Positions 15,136-23,799 of a stretch of 64,000 nucleotides of DNA are shown here, piece by piece (within the stretch, counting starts at the first letter, position 1; each line of letters begins with the position of its first letter). Source of the DNA: Arthrobacter castelli DSM 16402. GTDB taxonomy: Bacteria > Actinomycetota > Actinomycetes > Actinomycetales > Micrococcaceae. A program made the translations under genes and the position numbers. The stretch lies in contig NZ_AUMN01000002.1 in NCBI RefSeq assembly GCF_000430705.1, forward strand, positions 186,001 through 250,000. Reading direction: 5' to 3'. The notes below the pieces were generated by a model. That model was given only the letters and a program-made list of their open reading frames with translations, was not told where the DNA came from and did no database searches.

Positions 15136-17166
15136 TCAGAGGTGATTCTGCGCCGTGGGCAGGTGCTTGGCCCACCAGCTCAGAATAGCCTCAAACCGCT
15201 GCCTGCGGTGGTGGGGAGTCCCGGCACGGGACAGCTCGTGGTTCTCGCCGGGAAAGACAACCATTTCGGTCTCGATCCCGCGCTGCTTCAGGGCCGTGTA
15301 ATAGCGGTGCGCCTGTTCCAGCGGGCACCGCAGGTCCTCTTCGGAATGGATGACCAGGGCCGGGGTCTGCACCTTGCCGATATGGGCGAAGGGGTTCTGG
15401 TTGGCCACTTGTTCCGGGTCGCTGCCGGTGTATTCGTTGGAGAAGAACCAGCCGATATCGGACGAGCCCACGAACGACGGCGGGTCGAGGTACCCGCGTT
15501 CAATGATCGCGGCGGTGAAGCGATGGTCCTGGCAGATGGTCCAGGCAGTCAGGTAGCCACCGTAGGAACCACCCATGACGCCCAGCCGGGTGTGGTCCAG
15601 CCGGCCGAATTCAGCGAGGGCACCCTCCAGGAACCCCAGCACGTCCATCAGGTCAACGCTGCCCATCGCCCCCTTGATGGCCCGTCCGTGCCGCTGGCCG
15701 TAGCCTGCGGCCCCGCGCGGGTTGGACAGCAATACGGCGTAGCCGGCGTCGACGTACACCTGTGCCTCGTCGAAAAGCCCCCAGCCGTACTGGGCGTAGG
15801 GCCCGCCATGGATATTGAGCAATACCGGGTGCGGCCCCTCCCCTTCAGGCAGCATCACCCATCCGTGCACCGGATAGCCGTCGGCCGCGTGGTACGTCAC
15901 CTCGCGGACGGGCGTGACACCCGCCTCGTCCCGCAGCCGGGCGGAAAAATCCGTCAACCGGCGCAACCCGTCCGCCTCCGCCACGGCAACGTCGCCGGCG
16001 GTTTCCGGATCCGTATAACTGACGACAACGGCGCCGCCGCCCGCGCCCGCGCCGGTCATCACCTGCGAGCCGCCGGCAAGCACTTCAGTGCCGCCGTCGG
16101 CCCCCACCTGCAACAGCTCGACGGCGCCGCGGGTGTTGTTGGCGACCAGCACCGAGTCCGGGCCGATCAGCTGGAGGCCTCCCGCTGTTCCGCCAAGGTC
16201 TATCGTTTCCGGGTCGGTCAGCCGTTTCGCCTCAGCAGGACGGTAAATGGGCGCCGCGTAGAGACCCTCGTTTCTGGCCACAAAATCGATTCCAGTCTGA
16301 GAAAGCTCACTTGCCAGATAGAACAGCCACTTGCCATCAGCCGAGATCCGCGCATCGGACGCGCCGATGATGGGACCTGACAGATTGGTCAGCTGCTGCC
16401 GTCCGGAACCGTCCAGGGCGATCGAATAGATGTCGCTCCGCAGGTCGGTGTCCCGCTCCGCGTGGAGGCTGGCCGCGAACAGAATCTGCTGGCCATCCGG
16501 GCTGAAGACCGGCCCGTCGTGGTCGGCATCGGCATCCGTCAACTGCATGCTCGGCGGCACTGCCGTAAATGCCTCGTCCCCGTTGGCCTGACGCTCCTCC
16601 TTCGCCCGTCCAACAGGCTCGACCGGCGGCTCCTCATCCAATGCCGGCAGGTTCACCAGGAACAACTGGTTCCGCTTGTCGCTGGTGTAACCCGTGCCAT
16701 TCATCCGGAACTTCAAGGTATCGATGTGCCGGGCGTCCTCGGCCCCGGCGCCGACACCGTCAACGGTGCCATAGCGGCCGTGTTCAGCGACCCTGGCGGT
16801 ATAGACGATCTGCGTCGAATCGGCCGACCATTCGAACGAATTCACTCCCAGATGCTGTTCGGTCAGCGCCTGCGCCTCGGAACCGGACGCGTCCATCACG
16901 TGCAATTGGGGCTTATCCCCTTGCGCCGCGCGGAGGAAGGCCAGGGTCGCGCCGTCGGGAGAGAATTTGGGCGACGTGTCCCGGAATCCGCGGCTGATCC
17001 GCCGCGCGTCGGCCCCGGCCGGATCAAGTTGCGCCTCCCACAGCTGTCCAACATACGTGTCGCCGTCGAAATCCGGGCGGGTCACGGCAACGACGGCGCG
17101 GTCCCCGGAGGGATGAACGGTGGGTGCGGAGACTGAGTTGAGCAGGTGCAGATGTTTAGCTTTCAC
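15136..17166 (-). CDS. S9 family (prolyl oligopeptidase-type) peptidase
   Basis: Serine peptidase of 676 aa with an N-terminal beta-propeller (WD40-like SPDG repeats such as KFSPDGATLAFLR and VFSPDGQQILFAA) and a C-terminal alpha/beta hydrolase domain. The nucleophile lies in GGSYGGYLTAW. The acid and histidine are in IHSEEDLRCP and FPGENHELSR. It acts on short peptides, or acyl-peptides if it is closer to acylaminoacyl-peptidase. No signal peptide is visible, so it is cytoplasmic. The GTG start at 17166 has TAGGCT (minus 17178-17173) six bases upstream and no ribosome site, which suggests a leaderless mRNA. It is divergent from rlmA. Confidence 0.92.
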   Translation of the reverse strand: MKAKHLHLLNSVSAPTVHPSGDRAVVAVTRPDFDGDTYVGQLWEAQLDPAGADARRISRGFRDTSPKFSPDGATLAFLRAAQGDKPQLHVMDASGSEAQALTEQHLGVNSFEWSADSTQIVYTARVAEHGRYGTVDGVGAGAEDARHIDTLKFRMNGTGYTSDKRNQLFLVNLPALDEEPPVEPVGRAKEERQANGDEAFTAVPPSMQLTDADADHDGPVFSPDGQQILFAASLHAERDTDLRSDIYSIALDGSGRQQLTNLSGPIIGASDARISADGKWLFYLASELSQTGIDFVARNEGLYAAPIYRPAEAKRLTDPETIDLGGTAGGLQLIGPDSVLVANNTRGAVELLQVGADGGTEVLAGGSQVMTGAGAGGGAVVVSYTDPETAGDVAVAEADGLRRLTDFSARLRDEAGVTPVREVTYHAADGYPVHGWVMLPEGEGPHPVLLNIHGGPYAQYGWGLFDEAQVYVDAGYAVLLSNPRGAAGYGQRHGRAIKGAMGSVDLMDVLGFLEGALAEFGRLDHTRLGVMGGSYGGYLTAWTICQDHRFTAAIIERGYLDPPSFVGSSDIGWFFSNEYTGSDPEQVANQNPFAHIGKVQTPALVIHSEEDLRCPLEQAHRYYTALKQRGIETEMVVFPGENHELSRAGTPHHRRQRFEAILSWWAKHLPTAQNHL

Positions 17167-17253
17167 ACTGTGAGCCTAATCTCATCACAGCCGCCGCTTC
17201 AATTTGGCTCCTGCATCCGCTGCCGGGCCGGGCGCAGGCATAGGATGACAGGG

Positions 17254-18108
17254 ATGGACGCGACGCTGACTCAACTGCTGCGCTGCCCCGTTTGCGCCGC
17301 AGGGATCACGGCCGACGACGGCGGGTCAGCGGCGGGACTCATCTGCCGTTCGGGGCACAGGTTTGACCGCGCCCGCCAGGGGTACTTCAACCTGCTGACC
17401 GGACGGGCGAGTTCATTCGTCCCCGACACCGCGGAGATGGTGGCGGCCCGCGCCGACTTCCTGTCCGCCGGCCATTACGACCGGCTGGCCACCGCAATAG
17501 CCGATGAAACGGTTGCCGCATCCCGCGGCAAACAGCGGCCGGCGATCCTCGATGCCGGAGCGGGGACCGGATTCCACCTCGACCGCGTGCTGCAGGATCT
17601 TCCCACTGCCCGGGCTGTGGCGATGGATATCTCGAAGTTCGCGCTGCGCCGTGCCGCCCGCGCCGTTCCCGGCGCGTTGTGCCTCGTGTGGGATGTATGG
17701 CGCCCGCTGCCGGTGCCCACCGGGGCCGTCGACGTCATCGTCAATGTCTTTGCCCCGCGCCATGTGGAGGAGTTCGCCCGGGTCCTCTCCGGCAGCGGCA
17801 GGCTGCTGGTCGTCACCCCGCGTCCCGGCCACCTGGCGGAAATCAGGTCGGTGGCCTCCCTGCTGGACGTTCCGCCGGAGAAAACCGCGAAACTGAACCG
17901 CGCCCTGGAGGGCCACTTTGCCCCGGAGTCGCACCGGGATATCGAGTTCAGCCTGGAACTGTCCCCGGCCGATATCCGGCTGGCCGCGTTAATGGGTCCG
18001 TCGGCCCACCACTTGGATCGAGCGGTGCTGGACGGTCAGCTGCGGGGCCACCCGGAGCGGACAACCGTTACCGCCGCATTCCGGTTGTCGGTATATGCAC
18101 CGGCCTGA
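17254..18108 (+). CDS. RlmA-like 23S rRNA (guanine-N1)-methyltransferase
   Basis: Predicted rRNA methyltransferase of the RlmA family, 284 aa. The N-terminal zinc site is C11, C14, C31 and H35 (CPVC...CRSGH), followed by GYFNLL. The SAM-binding motif is ILDAGAGTGFHL and the post-motif AVAMDISKFALRRAAR. In Gram-positives this family methylates G748 and can affect macrolide-type drugs; that specificity is inferred. ATG 17254 is favoured by TAGGAT at 17241-17246 placed seven bases upstream (leaderless). ATG 17245 lies in the same frame but overlaps that -10. Confidence 0.85.
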   Translation: MDATLTQLLRCPVCAAGITADDGGSAAGLICRSGHRFDRARQGYFNLLTGRASSFVPDTAEMVAARADFLSAGHYDRLATAIADETVAASRGKQRPAILDAGAGTGFHLDRVLQDLPTARAVAMDISKFALRRAARAVPGALCLVWDVWRPLPVPTGAVDVIVNVFAPRHVEEFARVLSGSGRLLVVTPRPGHLAEIRSVASLLDVPPEKTAKLNRALEGHFAPESHRDIEFSLELSPADIRLAALMGPSAHHLDRAVLDGQLRGHPERTTVTAAFRLSVYAPA

Positions 18109-18118
18109 GAGCCGCCGG

Positions 18119-18754
18119 TCAGTTCGGGGCCGCGGTCCGCCGCGGCGGTTTATCCAGTTCAACGGAGAGCAATTTCAGCGCCTGCTGAACCAGCGGGCCG
18201 ATGAAGACGGCGAAGACAACGGTGCCGATGCCCACCACTCCCCCGAGCGACCACCCGACTATGACGACCAGAAGTTCCAGCGAGGTGCGCACCACCCATA
18301 CCGGCGCTCCGGTGACGCGCACCAGCCCCGTCATCAGCCCGTCGCGTGGCCCCGGCCCCATTCCGGCTCCGATATACAGCGCGCTCGCCAGCGCCAGCAT
18401 CAACAATCCGGCCAAAAACATGGCAGCCTGCAACAACAGCGGAGAGGGAGTGTCGAGCACCAGCATGGCCAGATCGGCAAAGATGCCCACCAGCACCGCA
18501 TTGGCAACGGTACCGAACCCGGGCCGCTGTTTCAGCGGGATCCACAACAGCAACACCGTCGCACTGATGGCGATAGTGGCGGCGCCGAAGCTGATGCCGA
18601 CGGTGCGGGACACTCCCTGGCCAAAAACGTCCCACGGGGAGGAGCCCAGGCTGGCGCGGATCATCAGGGCTATCGCGGTGCCGTACAGGAAGAGGCCGGT
18701 GAACAGTCGTCCCAGACGCACGCCAAGATGACCACTGACCAGTATCGCCTGCAT
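18119..18754 (-). CDS. YczE/YitT-like membrane protein
   Basis: About 211 aa with five hydrophobic segments. RLFTGLFLYGTAIALMIRASLGSSPWDVFGQGVS near the N-terminus and GAGMGPGPRDGLMTGLVRVTG in the middle are the characteristic blocks of the YczE family. In Bacillus this family is linked genetically to peptide synthetase activity, but no molecular function is known. ATG 18754 has GGAGG only two bases upstream; TTG 18763 is an alternative three codons earlier. Convergent with rlmA, ten bases between the stops. Confidence 0.82.
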   Translation of the reverse strand: MQAILVSGHLGVRLGRLFTGLFLYGTAIALMIRASLGSSPWDVFGQGVSRTVGISFGAATIAISATVLLLWIPLKQRPGFGTVANAVLVGIFADLAMLVLDTPSPLLLQAAMFLAGLLMLALASALYIGAGMGPGPRDGLMTGLVRVTGAPVWVVRTSLELLVVIVGWSLGGVVGIGTVVFAVFIGPLVQQALKLLSVELDKPPRRTAAPN

Positions 18755-18911
18755 GTCCTCCAACTTTCCGCTGCCAATATCCTCGCATAAGCGTTTCGAC
18801 CCAACAGCTATTCCAATGGGTGGTCCGGATCACAAACTTCAGGCATGATGGGAACATCAGGTTCCGTCGGCTTCACCTCGAAGTCAACGGAAGGATTGAG
18901 GGGAATTAGCG

Positions 18912-19382
18912 ATGCTCGACTGGATCGTGCAGAACGTTTGGTTGCTGTGGCTCGTCCTGTTCCTGGTGCTGGCCGCCGTCGAAATGATCACCCTGGACCT
19001 GATGTTCCTGATGCTCTCTGTTGGCGCCCTGGCAGCTCTGGCGGCCTCCTTTGTCACCGGCTCGTTTTTCATCCAGTGCATTGTGTTCTGCATCGTTGCG
19101 TTGGCCATGATTTTGTTTGTCCGGCCGGTGGCCCTGCGGCACTTGAAAAAGGGGCCGCCTGAACAACGTTCCAATATCGACCGGCTGATCGGCGAGATGG
19201 CCCTGACCCTGGAGCCCGTTTCGGCCGCTTCGGGCATCGTCAAGATTGGCGGCGATACATGGTCGGCCCGGGTCGCTTCAGAGGGTGAAATCCCGGCCGG
19301 CCGGAAGGTGTCGGTGACCCGGATTGAAGGGGCAACGGCAATAGTCACCGCCGTCAGCGACACCACCGCCTCCGGACCGTAA
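18912..19382 (+). CDS. NfeD family membrane protein
   Basis: A 156-aa protein of the short NfeD class: two or three N-terminal membrane helices (residues 5-30 and 35-70) and a C-terminal OB-fold domain containing GEMALTLEPVSAASGIVKIGGDTW and RVASEGEIPAGRKVSVTRIEG. NfeD proteins pair with SPFH/stomatin proteins in membrane microdomains. The next gene is exactly such a partner, 46 bases downstream on the same strand, so a two-gene operon is likely. ATG 18912 has GAGGGG eight to nine bases upstream. Confidence 0.92.
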   Translation: MLDWIVQNVWLLWLVLFLVLAAVEMITLDLMFLMLSVGALAALAASFVTGSFFIQCIVFCIVALAMILFVRPVALRHLKKGPPEQRSNIDRLIGEMALTLEPVSAASGIVKIGGDTWSARVASEGEIPAGRKVSVTRIEGATAIVTAVSDTTASGP

Positions 19383-19428
19383 ACCGAAGCCTGCTGACTC
19401 ATCAGGTGCCCTGCAACAGAGAGAAAAT

Positions 19429-20331
19429 ATGAACACCGGTTCGATCGCCCTCACCATTGTCCTGATTGCCCTGGTCGTCTTCGTGGTGATCGTGCTGGTG
19501 CGTGCCGTCCGCATCATCCCTCAGGCACGTGCCGGCGTCGTCGAGCGGCTGGGCAAGTATCAGCGCACGCTGAACCCCGGCCTGACGATTCTGATTCCCT
19601 TCGTCGACCGATTGCTGCCGCTGCTGGATCTGCGTGAACAGGTGGTCTCATTCCCGCCCCAGCCGGTCATCACCGAGGACAACCTCGTCGTCTCAATCGA
19701 CACCGTCGTCTACTTCCAGGTCACGGATGCGCGGGCAGCGACCTACGAAATCGCCAACTACATCCAGGCCGTCGAACAGCTGACCACCACCACCCTGCGT
19801 AACGTCGTCGGCGGGCTGAACCTCGAAGAGGCGCTGACCTCCCGCGACCAGATCAACGGCCAGCTGCGAGGTGTACTGGATGAAGCCACCGGCCGGTGGG
19901 GTATCCGGGTCTCACGTGTAGAGCTCAAGGCCATCGACCCGCCGAAATCGATTCAGGATTCCATGGAGAAGCAAATGCGGGCCGAGCGGGACCGCCGGGC
20001 CGCCATTCTCACGGCCGAGGGCACCAAGCAGTCCGAGATCCTCACCGCCGAAGGCCAGCGCCAGGCATCTATCCTGGCCGCTGAGGGCGACGCCAAGGCC
20101 GCGATCCTCCGGGCGGACGGTGAAGCCCAGGCCATCGGCAAGGTGTTCGATGCCATTCACCAGGGCAATCCAACCCAGAAGCTGCTGGCCTACCAGTACC
20201 TGCAAACGCTGCCCAAGCTCGCGGACGGGGATTCCAACAAGTTGTGGATCATCCCCAGTGAGGTGGGCGAGGCGCTCAAGGGGATCGGCGACGTGCTGGG
20301 CACACCCGACACCGGTGACAGCGTGCGCTGA
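19429..20331 (+). CDS. SPFH/Band 7 (stomatin-like, QmcA-type) protein
   Basis: A 300-aa membrane-anchored scaffold protein. An N-terminal helix (residues 5-26) is followed by the SPFH domain (RAGVVERLGKYQRTLNPG, then LREQVVSFPPQPVITEDNL, and NYIQAVEQLTTTTLRNVVG). A coiled-coil region rich in Ala, Glu and Arg spans about residues 180-240 (RAERDRRAAILTAEG repeats). It partners with the preceding NfeD protein to organise or quality-control membrane proteins. AGAGAG lies upstream of ATG 19429, a weak but acceptable ribosome site. Translational coupling is unlikely given the spacing. Confidence 0.93.
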   Translation: MNTGSIALTIVLIALVVFVVIVLVRAVRIIPQARAGVVERLGKYQRTLNPGLTILIPFVDRLLPLLDLREQVVSFPPQPVITEDNLVVSIDTVVYFQVTDARAATYEIANYIQAVEQLTTTTLRNVVGGLNLEEALTSRDQINGQLRGVLDEATGRWGIRVSRVELKAIDPPKSIQDSMEKQMRAERDRRAAILTAEGTKQSEILTAEGQRQASILAAEGDAKAAILRADGEAQAIGKVFDAIHQGNPTQKLLAYQYLQTLPKLADGDSNKLWIIPSEVGEALKGIGDVLGTPDTGDSVR

Positions 20332-20373
20332 TCGGGTGCCGTCAACCTCTGTGCGCTGACCGGCGACCCCACC

Positions 20374-20418
20374 TGTACTGGATGTGCCGGACGTACTGGA
20401 TGTACAGGATGTGCACTG
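20374..20418. repeat. Five tandem 9-bp units (TGTACTGGA-like)
   Basis: Units read TGTACTGGA, TGTGCCGGA, CGTACTGGA, TGTACAGGA and TGTGCACTG in register. The array stands between the SPFH gene and the rbpA promoter region. A perfect TATAAT follows at 20436-20441. No function is evident from sequence. Confidence 0.6.
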
Positions 20419-20470
20419 CCGGTCCTGTTGGGCCGTATAATGGAATGTTTGCTCCCACTGTGCGGCGCGC

Positions 20471-20496
20471 GGAACATATTCGGCCCGTCCGGCGTT
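20471..20496 (+). promoter_or_regulatory. SigR/SigH-type promoter of rbpA
   Basis: GGAAC (20471-20475) is followed after exactly 18 bases by GTT (20494-20496). This matches the GGAAT/C-N18-GTT consensus of the thiol-stress sigma factor SigR/SigH. rbpA is a known SigR target in Streptomyces. Transcription would begin near 20502, ahead of the ribosome site at 20524. A separate TATAAT at 20436 may give basal transcription. Confidence 0.6.
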
Positions 20497-20532
20497 GCAC
20501 ATAGTGACCTGAAATTCGATGTAGGAGAGATG

Positions 20533-20880
20533 ATGAGCGACCGCAGCTTGCGAGGAATGCGTCTCGGTGCGCAGAGCATGGAGACCGAGTCGGGCGTTGA
20601 GCCGGCACCGCGGCAGCGCATCGAGTATCGTTGCGCCGATGGCGAGTCAGTGTTCGTCACCTTCGCAGCCGAAGCGGAGATTCCTTCGGTGTGGGTGTCC
20701 AAGACCGGCAAGGAAGCCCTGCTGGTCGACGGCGAGAAGCCGGTCAATCCCAACGAGAAGCCCGTGCGTACCCACTGGGACATGTTGCTGGAGCGCCGCT
20801 CCTCGGAGGAACTTGAGCAGATTCTCGAGGATCGGCTCAATGAGCTTCGCCGGCGCCGGGGGCAACCAACCTCGGCCTGA
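20533..20880 (+). CDS. rbpA: RNA polymerase-binding protein RbpA
   Basis: Actinobacterial transcription factor of 115 aa that binds RNA polymerase and the housekeeping sigma factor and stabilises the open complex. Landmarks are SLRGMRLGAQSMETESGV (the N-terminal and basic-linker region), the core with RIEYRCADGESVFVTFAAEAEIP, and the sigma-interaction domain KPVRTHWDMLLERRSSEELEQILEDRL. GGAG lies five bases upstream of the ATG at 20533. Upstream sequence shows a SigR-type promoter. Convergent with the mannosyltransferase gene. Confidence 0.96.
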   Translation: MSDRSLRGMRLGAQSMETESGVEPAPRQRIEYRCADGESVFVTFAAEAEIPSVWVSKTGKEALLVDGEKPVNPNEKPVRTHWDMLLERRSSEELEQILEDRLNELRRRRGQPTSA

Positions 20881-20899
20881 AGTTTCGGCACGTTTCCTG

Positions 20900-20932
20900 G
20901 AATGCCGGTGGCTCCGTGAGCCACCGGCATTC
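20900..20932. terminator. Perfect 15-bp hairpin between rbpA and ppm
   Basis: GAATGCCGGTGGCTC (20900-20914), a three-base loop, and GAGCCACCGGCATTC (20918-20932) form a perfect stem. It follows rbpA and overlaps the last codon of the convergent mannosyltransferase gene. There is no T run on either strand, but the symmetry suggests a bidirectional terminator. Confidence 0.75.
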
Positions 20933-21686
20933 AACGCTTAACCCGCCGGTCCGGCCCCCGCAGCAGCCGCCTCAGCAGCTTGCCATGGGTCACCAGTCCC
21001 CACTGGGTGATCCGCAGCATTGACTCGACAATTATCCGGCCGCTCATTTTCGAGTTCCCATACTCGCGTTCGACGAAAGTGATAGGCACTTCGGTGATCC
21101 GCAGCCCGAGCTGGGAAACTTTCCAGGCCAGATCCACCTGGAAGCAGTAGCCGACGGACTCAACGGCGCTCAAATCGAGCATGGCCAACGTCTGCCGGCG
21201 GAAGGCGCGGAATCCGCCGGTCATATCCCGGACGGAGGTGCGCAGCACCAGCTTCGAATACATACATCCGGCCCGGGACAAGAGTTTGCGGGGCAGCGGC
21301 CAATTCACCACTCTCCCGCCGGGCACCCACCGGGAACCAATGGCCAGATCGACTCCGGCCTCGACGGCCTCGAGCAACTGCGGGAGTTGTTCGGGCTGGT
21401 GCGACCCGTCAGCGTCCATTTCGACCATCACGTCATACCCGGCGTCCTCCGCCCAGCGGAAACCTGCGAGATAGGCGGCGCCCAGACCTTCTTTGCCCTG
21501 CCGGTGGATGGTGTGAATCCGGCTGTCGGACGCGGCCAGCGTCGCGGCAAGTTCCCCGGTGCCGTCCGGGCTGTTGTCGTCGATCACAAGGATATCCGAC
21601 TCGGGCACCGATGAGCGCAGCCGGGTGATTGTTTGTTGGAGCGACTCGATTTCGTTGTACGTCGGAATGATGGTGACGACGCGCAC
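20931..21686 (-). CDS. Polyprenol monophosphomannose synthase (Ppm1/DPM-type GT2)
   Basis: Family 2 glycosyltransferase of 251 aa that makes polyprenyl-phosphate-mannose from GDP-mannose, the donor for extracytoplasmic mannosylation. Motifs are VTIIPTYNEIESL at the N-terminus, VIDDNSPDGTGELA, and the metal site EMDADGSHQPEQL. The RDMTGGFRAFRR block follows. No fused acyltransferase domain is present. GTG 21686 has AAAGG seven bases upstream. The promoter carries a perfect-looking -10 TATACT at 21725-21720 and an inverted repeat where the -35 should be. Confidence 0.9.
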   Translation of the reverse strand: MRVVTIIPTYNEIESLQQTITRLRSSVPESDILVIDDNSPDGTGELAATLAASDSRIHTIHRQGKEGLGAAYLAGFRWAEDAGYDVMVEMDADGSHQPEQLPQLLEAVEAGVDLAIGSRWVPGGRVVNWPLPRKLLSRAGCMYSKLVLRTSVRDMTGGFRAFRRQTLAMLDLSAVESVGYCFQVDLAWKVSQLGLRITEVPITFVEREYGNSKMSGRIIVESMLRITQWGLVTHGKLLRRLLRGPDRRVKR

Positions 21687-21719
21687 TGATGAGCCTTTCT
21701 CCTGAAGGACAGAACTGCC

Positions 21720-21748
21720 AGTATAGGCGAAACGCATAAATGGGTAGG
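21720..21748 (-). promoter_or_regulatory. Promoter of the mannosyltransferase gene
   Basis: TATACT on the minus strand (21725-21720) is a strong -10, about 34 bases ahead of the GTG start. Seventeen bases further upstream is not TTGACA but the left arm of an inverted repeat (GTGAACCTACCC). The promoter may therefore depend on a regulator. Confidence 0.5.
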
Positions 21749-21830
21749 TTCACGCGCCTTCGGACCATTGCCGCTGAAGTCGTATCGCTCCAACGGCCCT
21801 GTTTTCTACTGACGTGTGAACCTACCCGTT
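21739..21830. repeat. Inverted repeat, 15-base arms, 62-base spacer
   Basis: AATGGGTAGGTTCAC (21739-21753) and GTGAACCTACCCGTT (21816-21830) are inverted copies matching at 14 of 15 positions. The left arm covers the -35 region of the mannosyltransferase gene. The remaining 250 bases up to the amidohydrolase stop hold a small CCCCACTGGGG hairpin near 21870 and no gene I can support. Confidence 0.6.
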
Positions 21831-22080
21831 AGAAAAACCGCGGCCACAAGCCACGGTCAGGCCCCTCCCCACTGGGGTAACGGAACCTGTTGAGCCTTCA
21901 GCTTACGTGCTGTGCAGGACGTGTCAACATGGCTCTGACCTGCAGATTCAGGCGGAACCGCAGGTCAGCGCGGGGTCGTCGGCAACCGGCATAAAGCGGA
22001 TATTTTACAATCAACCGCCACTTCCGGCGTGTCGTTTCCACTATCCGGGATCGGCACGCTGTACGGGACCGCCGGAGGCG

Positions 22081-23757
22081 CTACCACCGGCTGTACAGTT
22101 CCCACCCGTCCCGCACGGTCTGCAGGCACACCGGGCGCTGGCCGTCGTCGAGAGCGGGCAGCAGCGGCGTTCCGGCCCGCGGGTCGGTGCTCCAGGACTG
22201 CACCCGCTCGTCGGGCGCCTGCACCATCAATTCGTCGACATCCCATACGGCGAAGGTGGCCGGAGCGCCGGGGACCAATTGCCCGGCCAGCGGGTCGTGC
22301 GCCCCGGCGGCCCGCCATCCGGCTCTGGTGTGGGCCAGGAACGCTGCCCGGGCGGAAATTCGTTGGTCGGGGTTGGAATGCTGCAGACACGCCCGCACCG
22401 CCGCCCAGGGGTCCAGTTCGGTGACCGGTGCGTCGGTGCCGATCGTCAGCGGGACCCCGGCCGAAAGCATCGAGGCGAAGGGGTTCATGGCGCCTGCCCG
22501 CGCCGGTCCCAGCCGCCTGTGGTACAGGTCGTCCTTGCCCCACAGCGCGTCGAACACTGGCTGCACACTGGCCGTGACAGCAAAATGCGCCAGTTGCTCG
22601 ATCACCGCGCCGCTGAGCATCTCGGCGTGTTCGAGCCGATGGTGGGCCGCCCGCACCCGGTCAATGCCGACCTGGGCGGCGGCCTTGTGGAGCGCCTCAA
22701 CCGCGATATCCATGGCGGCATCACCGATCACGTGGAAGCCGCCCTGGATGCCCAGCTCGGCAGTCGCCGCAAAATGGGATGCCACCAGGTCTGTGTCCAG
22801 GTACGCAGACCCGCGCTCCCCCGGCTGGTCACTGTAGTCGTCGCGGAGCAAAGCGGTCCGTGACCCGATGGAGCCATCGATATTGAGGTCGCCGGCCAGT
22901 CCCCTCACCGGAACTCCCACGCTGGACAGGATGCGGCGGGCGTCGTCGGCATCGGCAGCGGCTTCACCCCAATAGGGAAGGATCGCCGGGTAGCGTAGTG
23001 CCCCGCCATCCGCTTCGGCCTGTCCGTCGTAGGACATCAGCAACTGCAGGTCCTCCGCGGCCCCGACATGCGGTGCACTCATCTCCGCCAAGGCGACATA
23101 CCCGGCACTCGCGGCCTTCGACAGCGCCCGCTGCTGGAACTGGCGGCGTTCGCCCGGCCGGAACGTCCGGGAAGCCTCGCGTGCCTCGGACAGTGCGTGG
23201 CCCGACACTTGACCGTCGCCGTACCATCCGTCGAAATTGGCCAGCGAAAGGTCAGCAGCAAGTGTCCCGGAGACCACCGCCGAGTGAACGTCGATCCTGG
23301 ACAGGTACACGATCCGGGACCCGGAAGCACGGTCCAGTTCGTCGGCCGTCGGCGCCCGCCCCTCCGGCCACTGGGTTTCGTCCCATCCGTGCCCCAGGAT
23401 CATCCCGTCGCCGCTGCGGGCAGCGCCTGCGACTGCATCGAGCAGCTCGGCCAGCGATTTCATCTGTGCCAGGTCCAGGGTCTGGTCGGCAATGCCGGTT
23501 TCGGTGACATGGATATGGGAGTCCACGAAGCCAGGCGCAACGAGGCTGCCCTCGAGATCGACGACGGCCATGCTGCTGTCGGCGATGGATGCTGCGGCCT
23601 GCTCGGTTCCCACCCAGGCAACGGTCCCGCCGTCGACCAGCATGGCCGTCGCAAACGGATCCGCGGCGCTATAGACAGATCCGTTCCGGTACATGGTCAC
23701 ACGGCTCTGTGGCGACTGCTGGGGGGACACCGGCTGGCCGCCGGTCGTGGCTGACAT
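22081..23757 (-). CDS. Amidohydrolase family protein (YtcJ-like)
   Basis: Metal-dependent amidohydrolase of about 558 aa. The metal site HxH is in GFVDSHIHVTETG. Further ligands are in GFHVIGDAAMDIAVEAL and HHRLEHAEML, and the catalytic Asp in TIGTDAPVTELDPW. Terminal blocks (GTVAWVG, GSLVAPGFVD) match the YtcJ branch, whose substrates are mostly unknown. ATG 23757 follows AGGAATACTTTG; ATG 23787 is also in frame but has no ribosome site. The helicase gene ends 42 bases upstream on the same strand, so co-transcription is likely. Confidence 0.85.
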   Translation of the reverse strand: MSATTGGQPVSPQQSPQSRVTMYRNGSVYSAADPFATAMLVDGGTVAWVGTEQAAASIADSSMAVVDLEGSLVAPGFVDSHIHVTETGIADQTLDLAQMKSLAELLDAVAGAARSGDGMILGHGWDETQWPEGRAPTADELDRASGSRIVYLSRIDVHSAVVSGTLAADLSLANFDGWYGDGQVSGHALSEAREASRTFRPGERRQFQQRALSKAASAGYVALAEMSAPHVGAAEDLQLLMSYDGQAEADGGALRYPAILPYWGEAAADADDARRILSSVGVPVRGLAGDLNIDGSIGSRTALLRDDYSDQPGERGSAYLDTDLVASHFAATAELGIQGGFHVIGDAAMDIAVEALHKAAAQVGIDRVRAAHHRLEHAEMLSGAVIEQLAHFAVTASVQPVFDALWGKDDLYHRRLGPARAGAMNPFASMLSAGVPLTIGTDAPVTELDPWAAVRACLQHSNPDQRISARAAFLAHTRAGWRAAGAHDPLAGQLVPGAPATFAVWDVDELMVQAPDERVQSWSTDPRAGTPLLPALDDGQRPVCLQTVRDGWELYSRW

Positions 23758-23799
23758 CAAAGTATTCCTGTTCTTTCGTTCCGTCATTGTCTGTGGCGC

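Noticed and set aside
15106-16380. 424-codon plus-strand frame opposite the S9 peptidase
   Set aside because: Low-complexity arginine-, glycine- and histidine-rich translation with no motif, opposite a clear peptidase.
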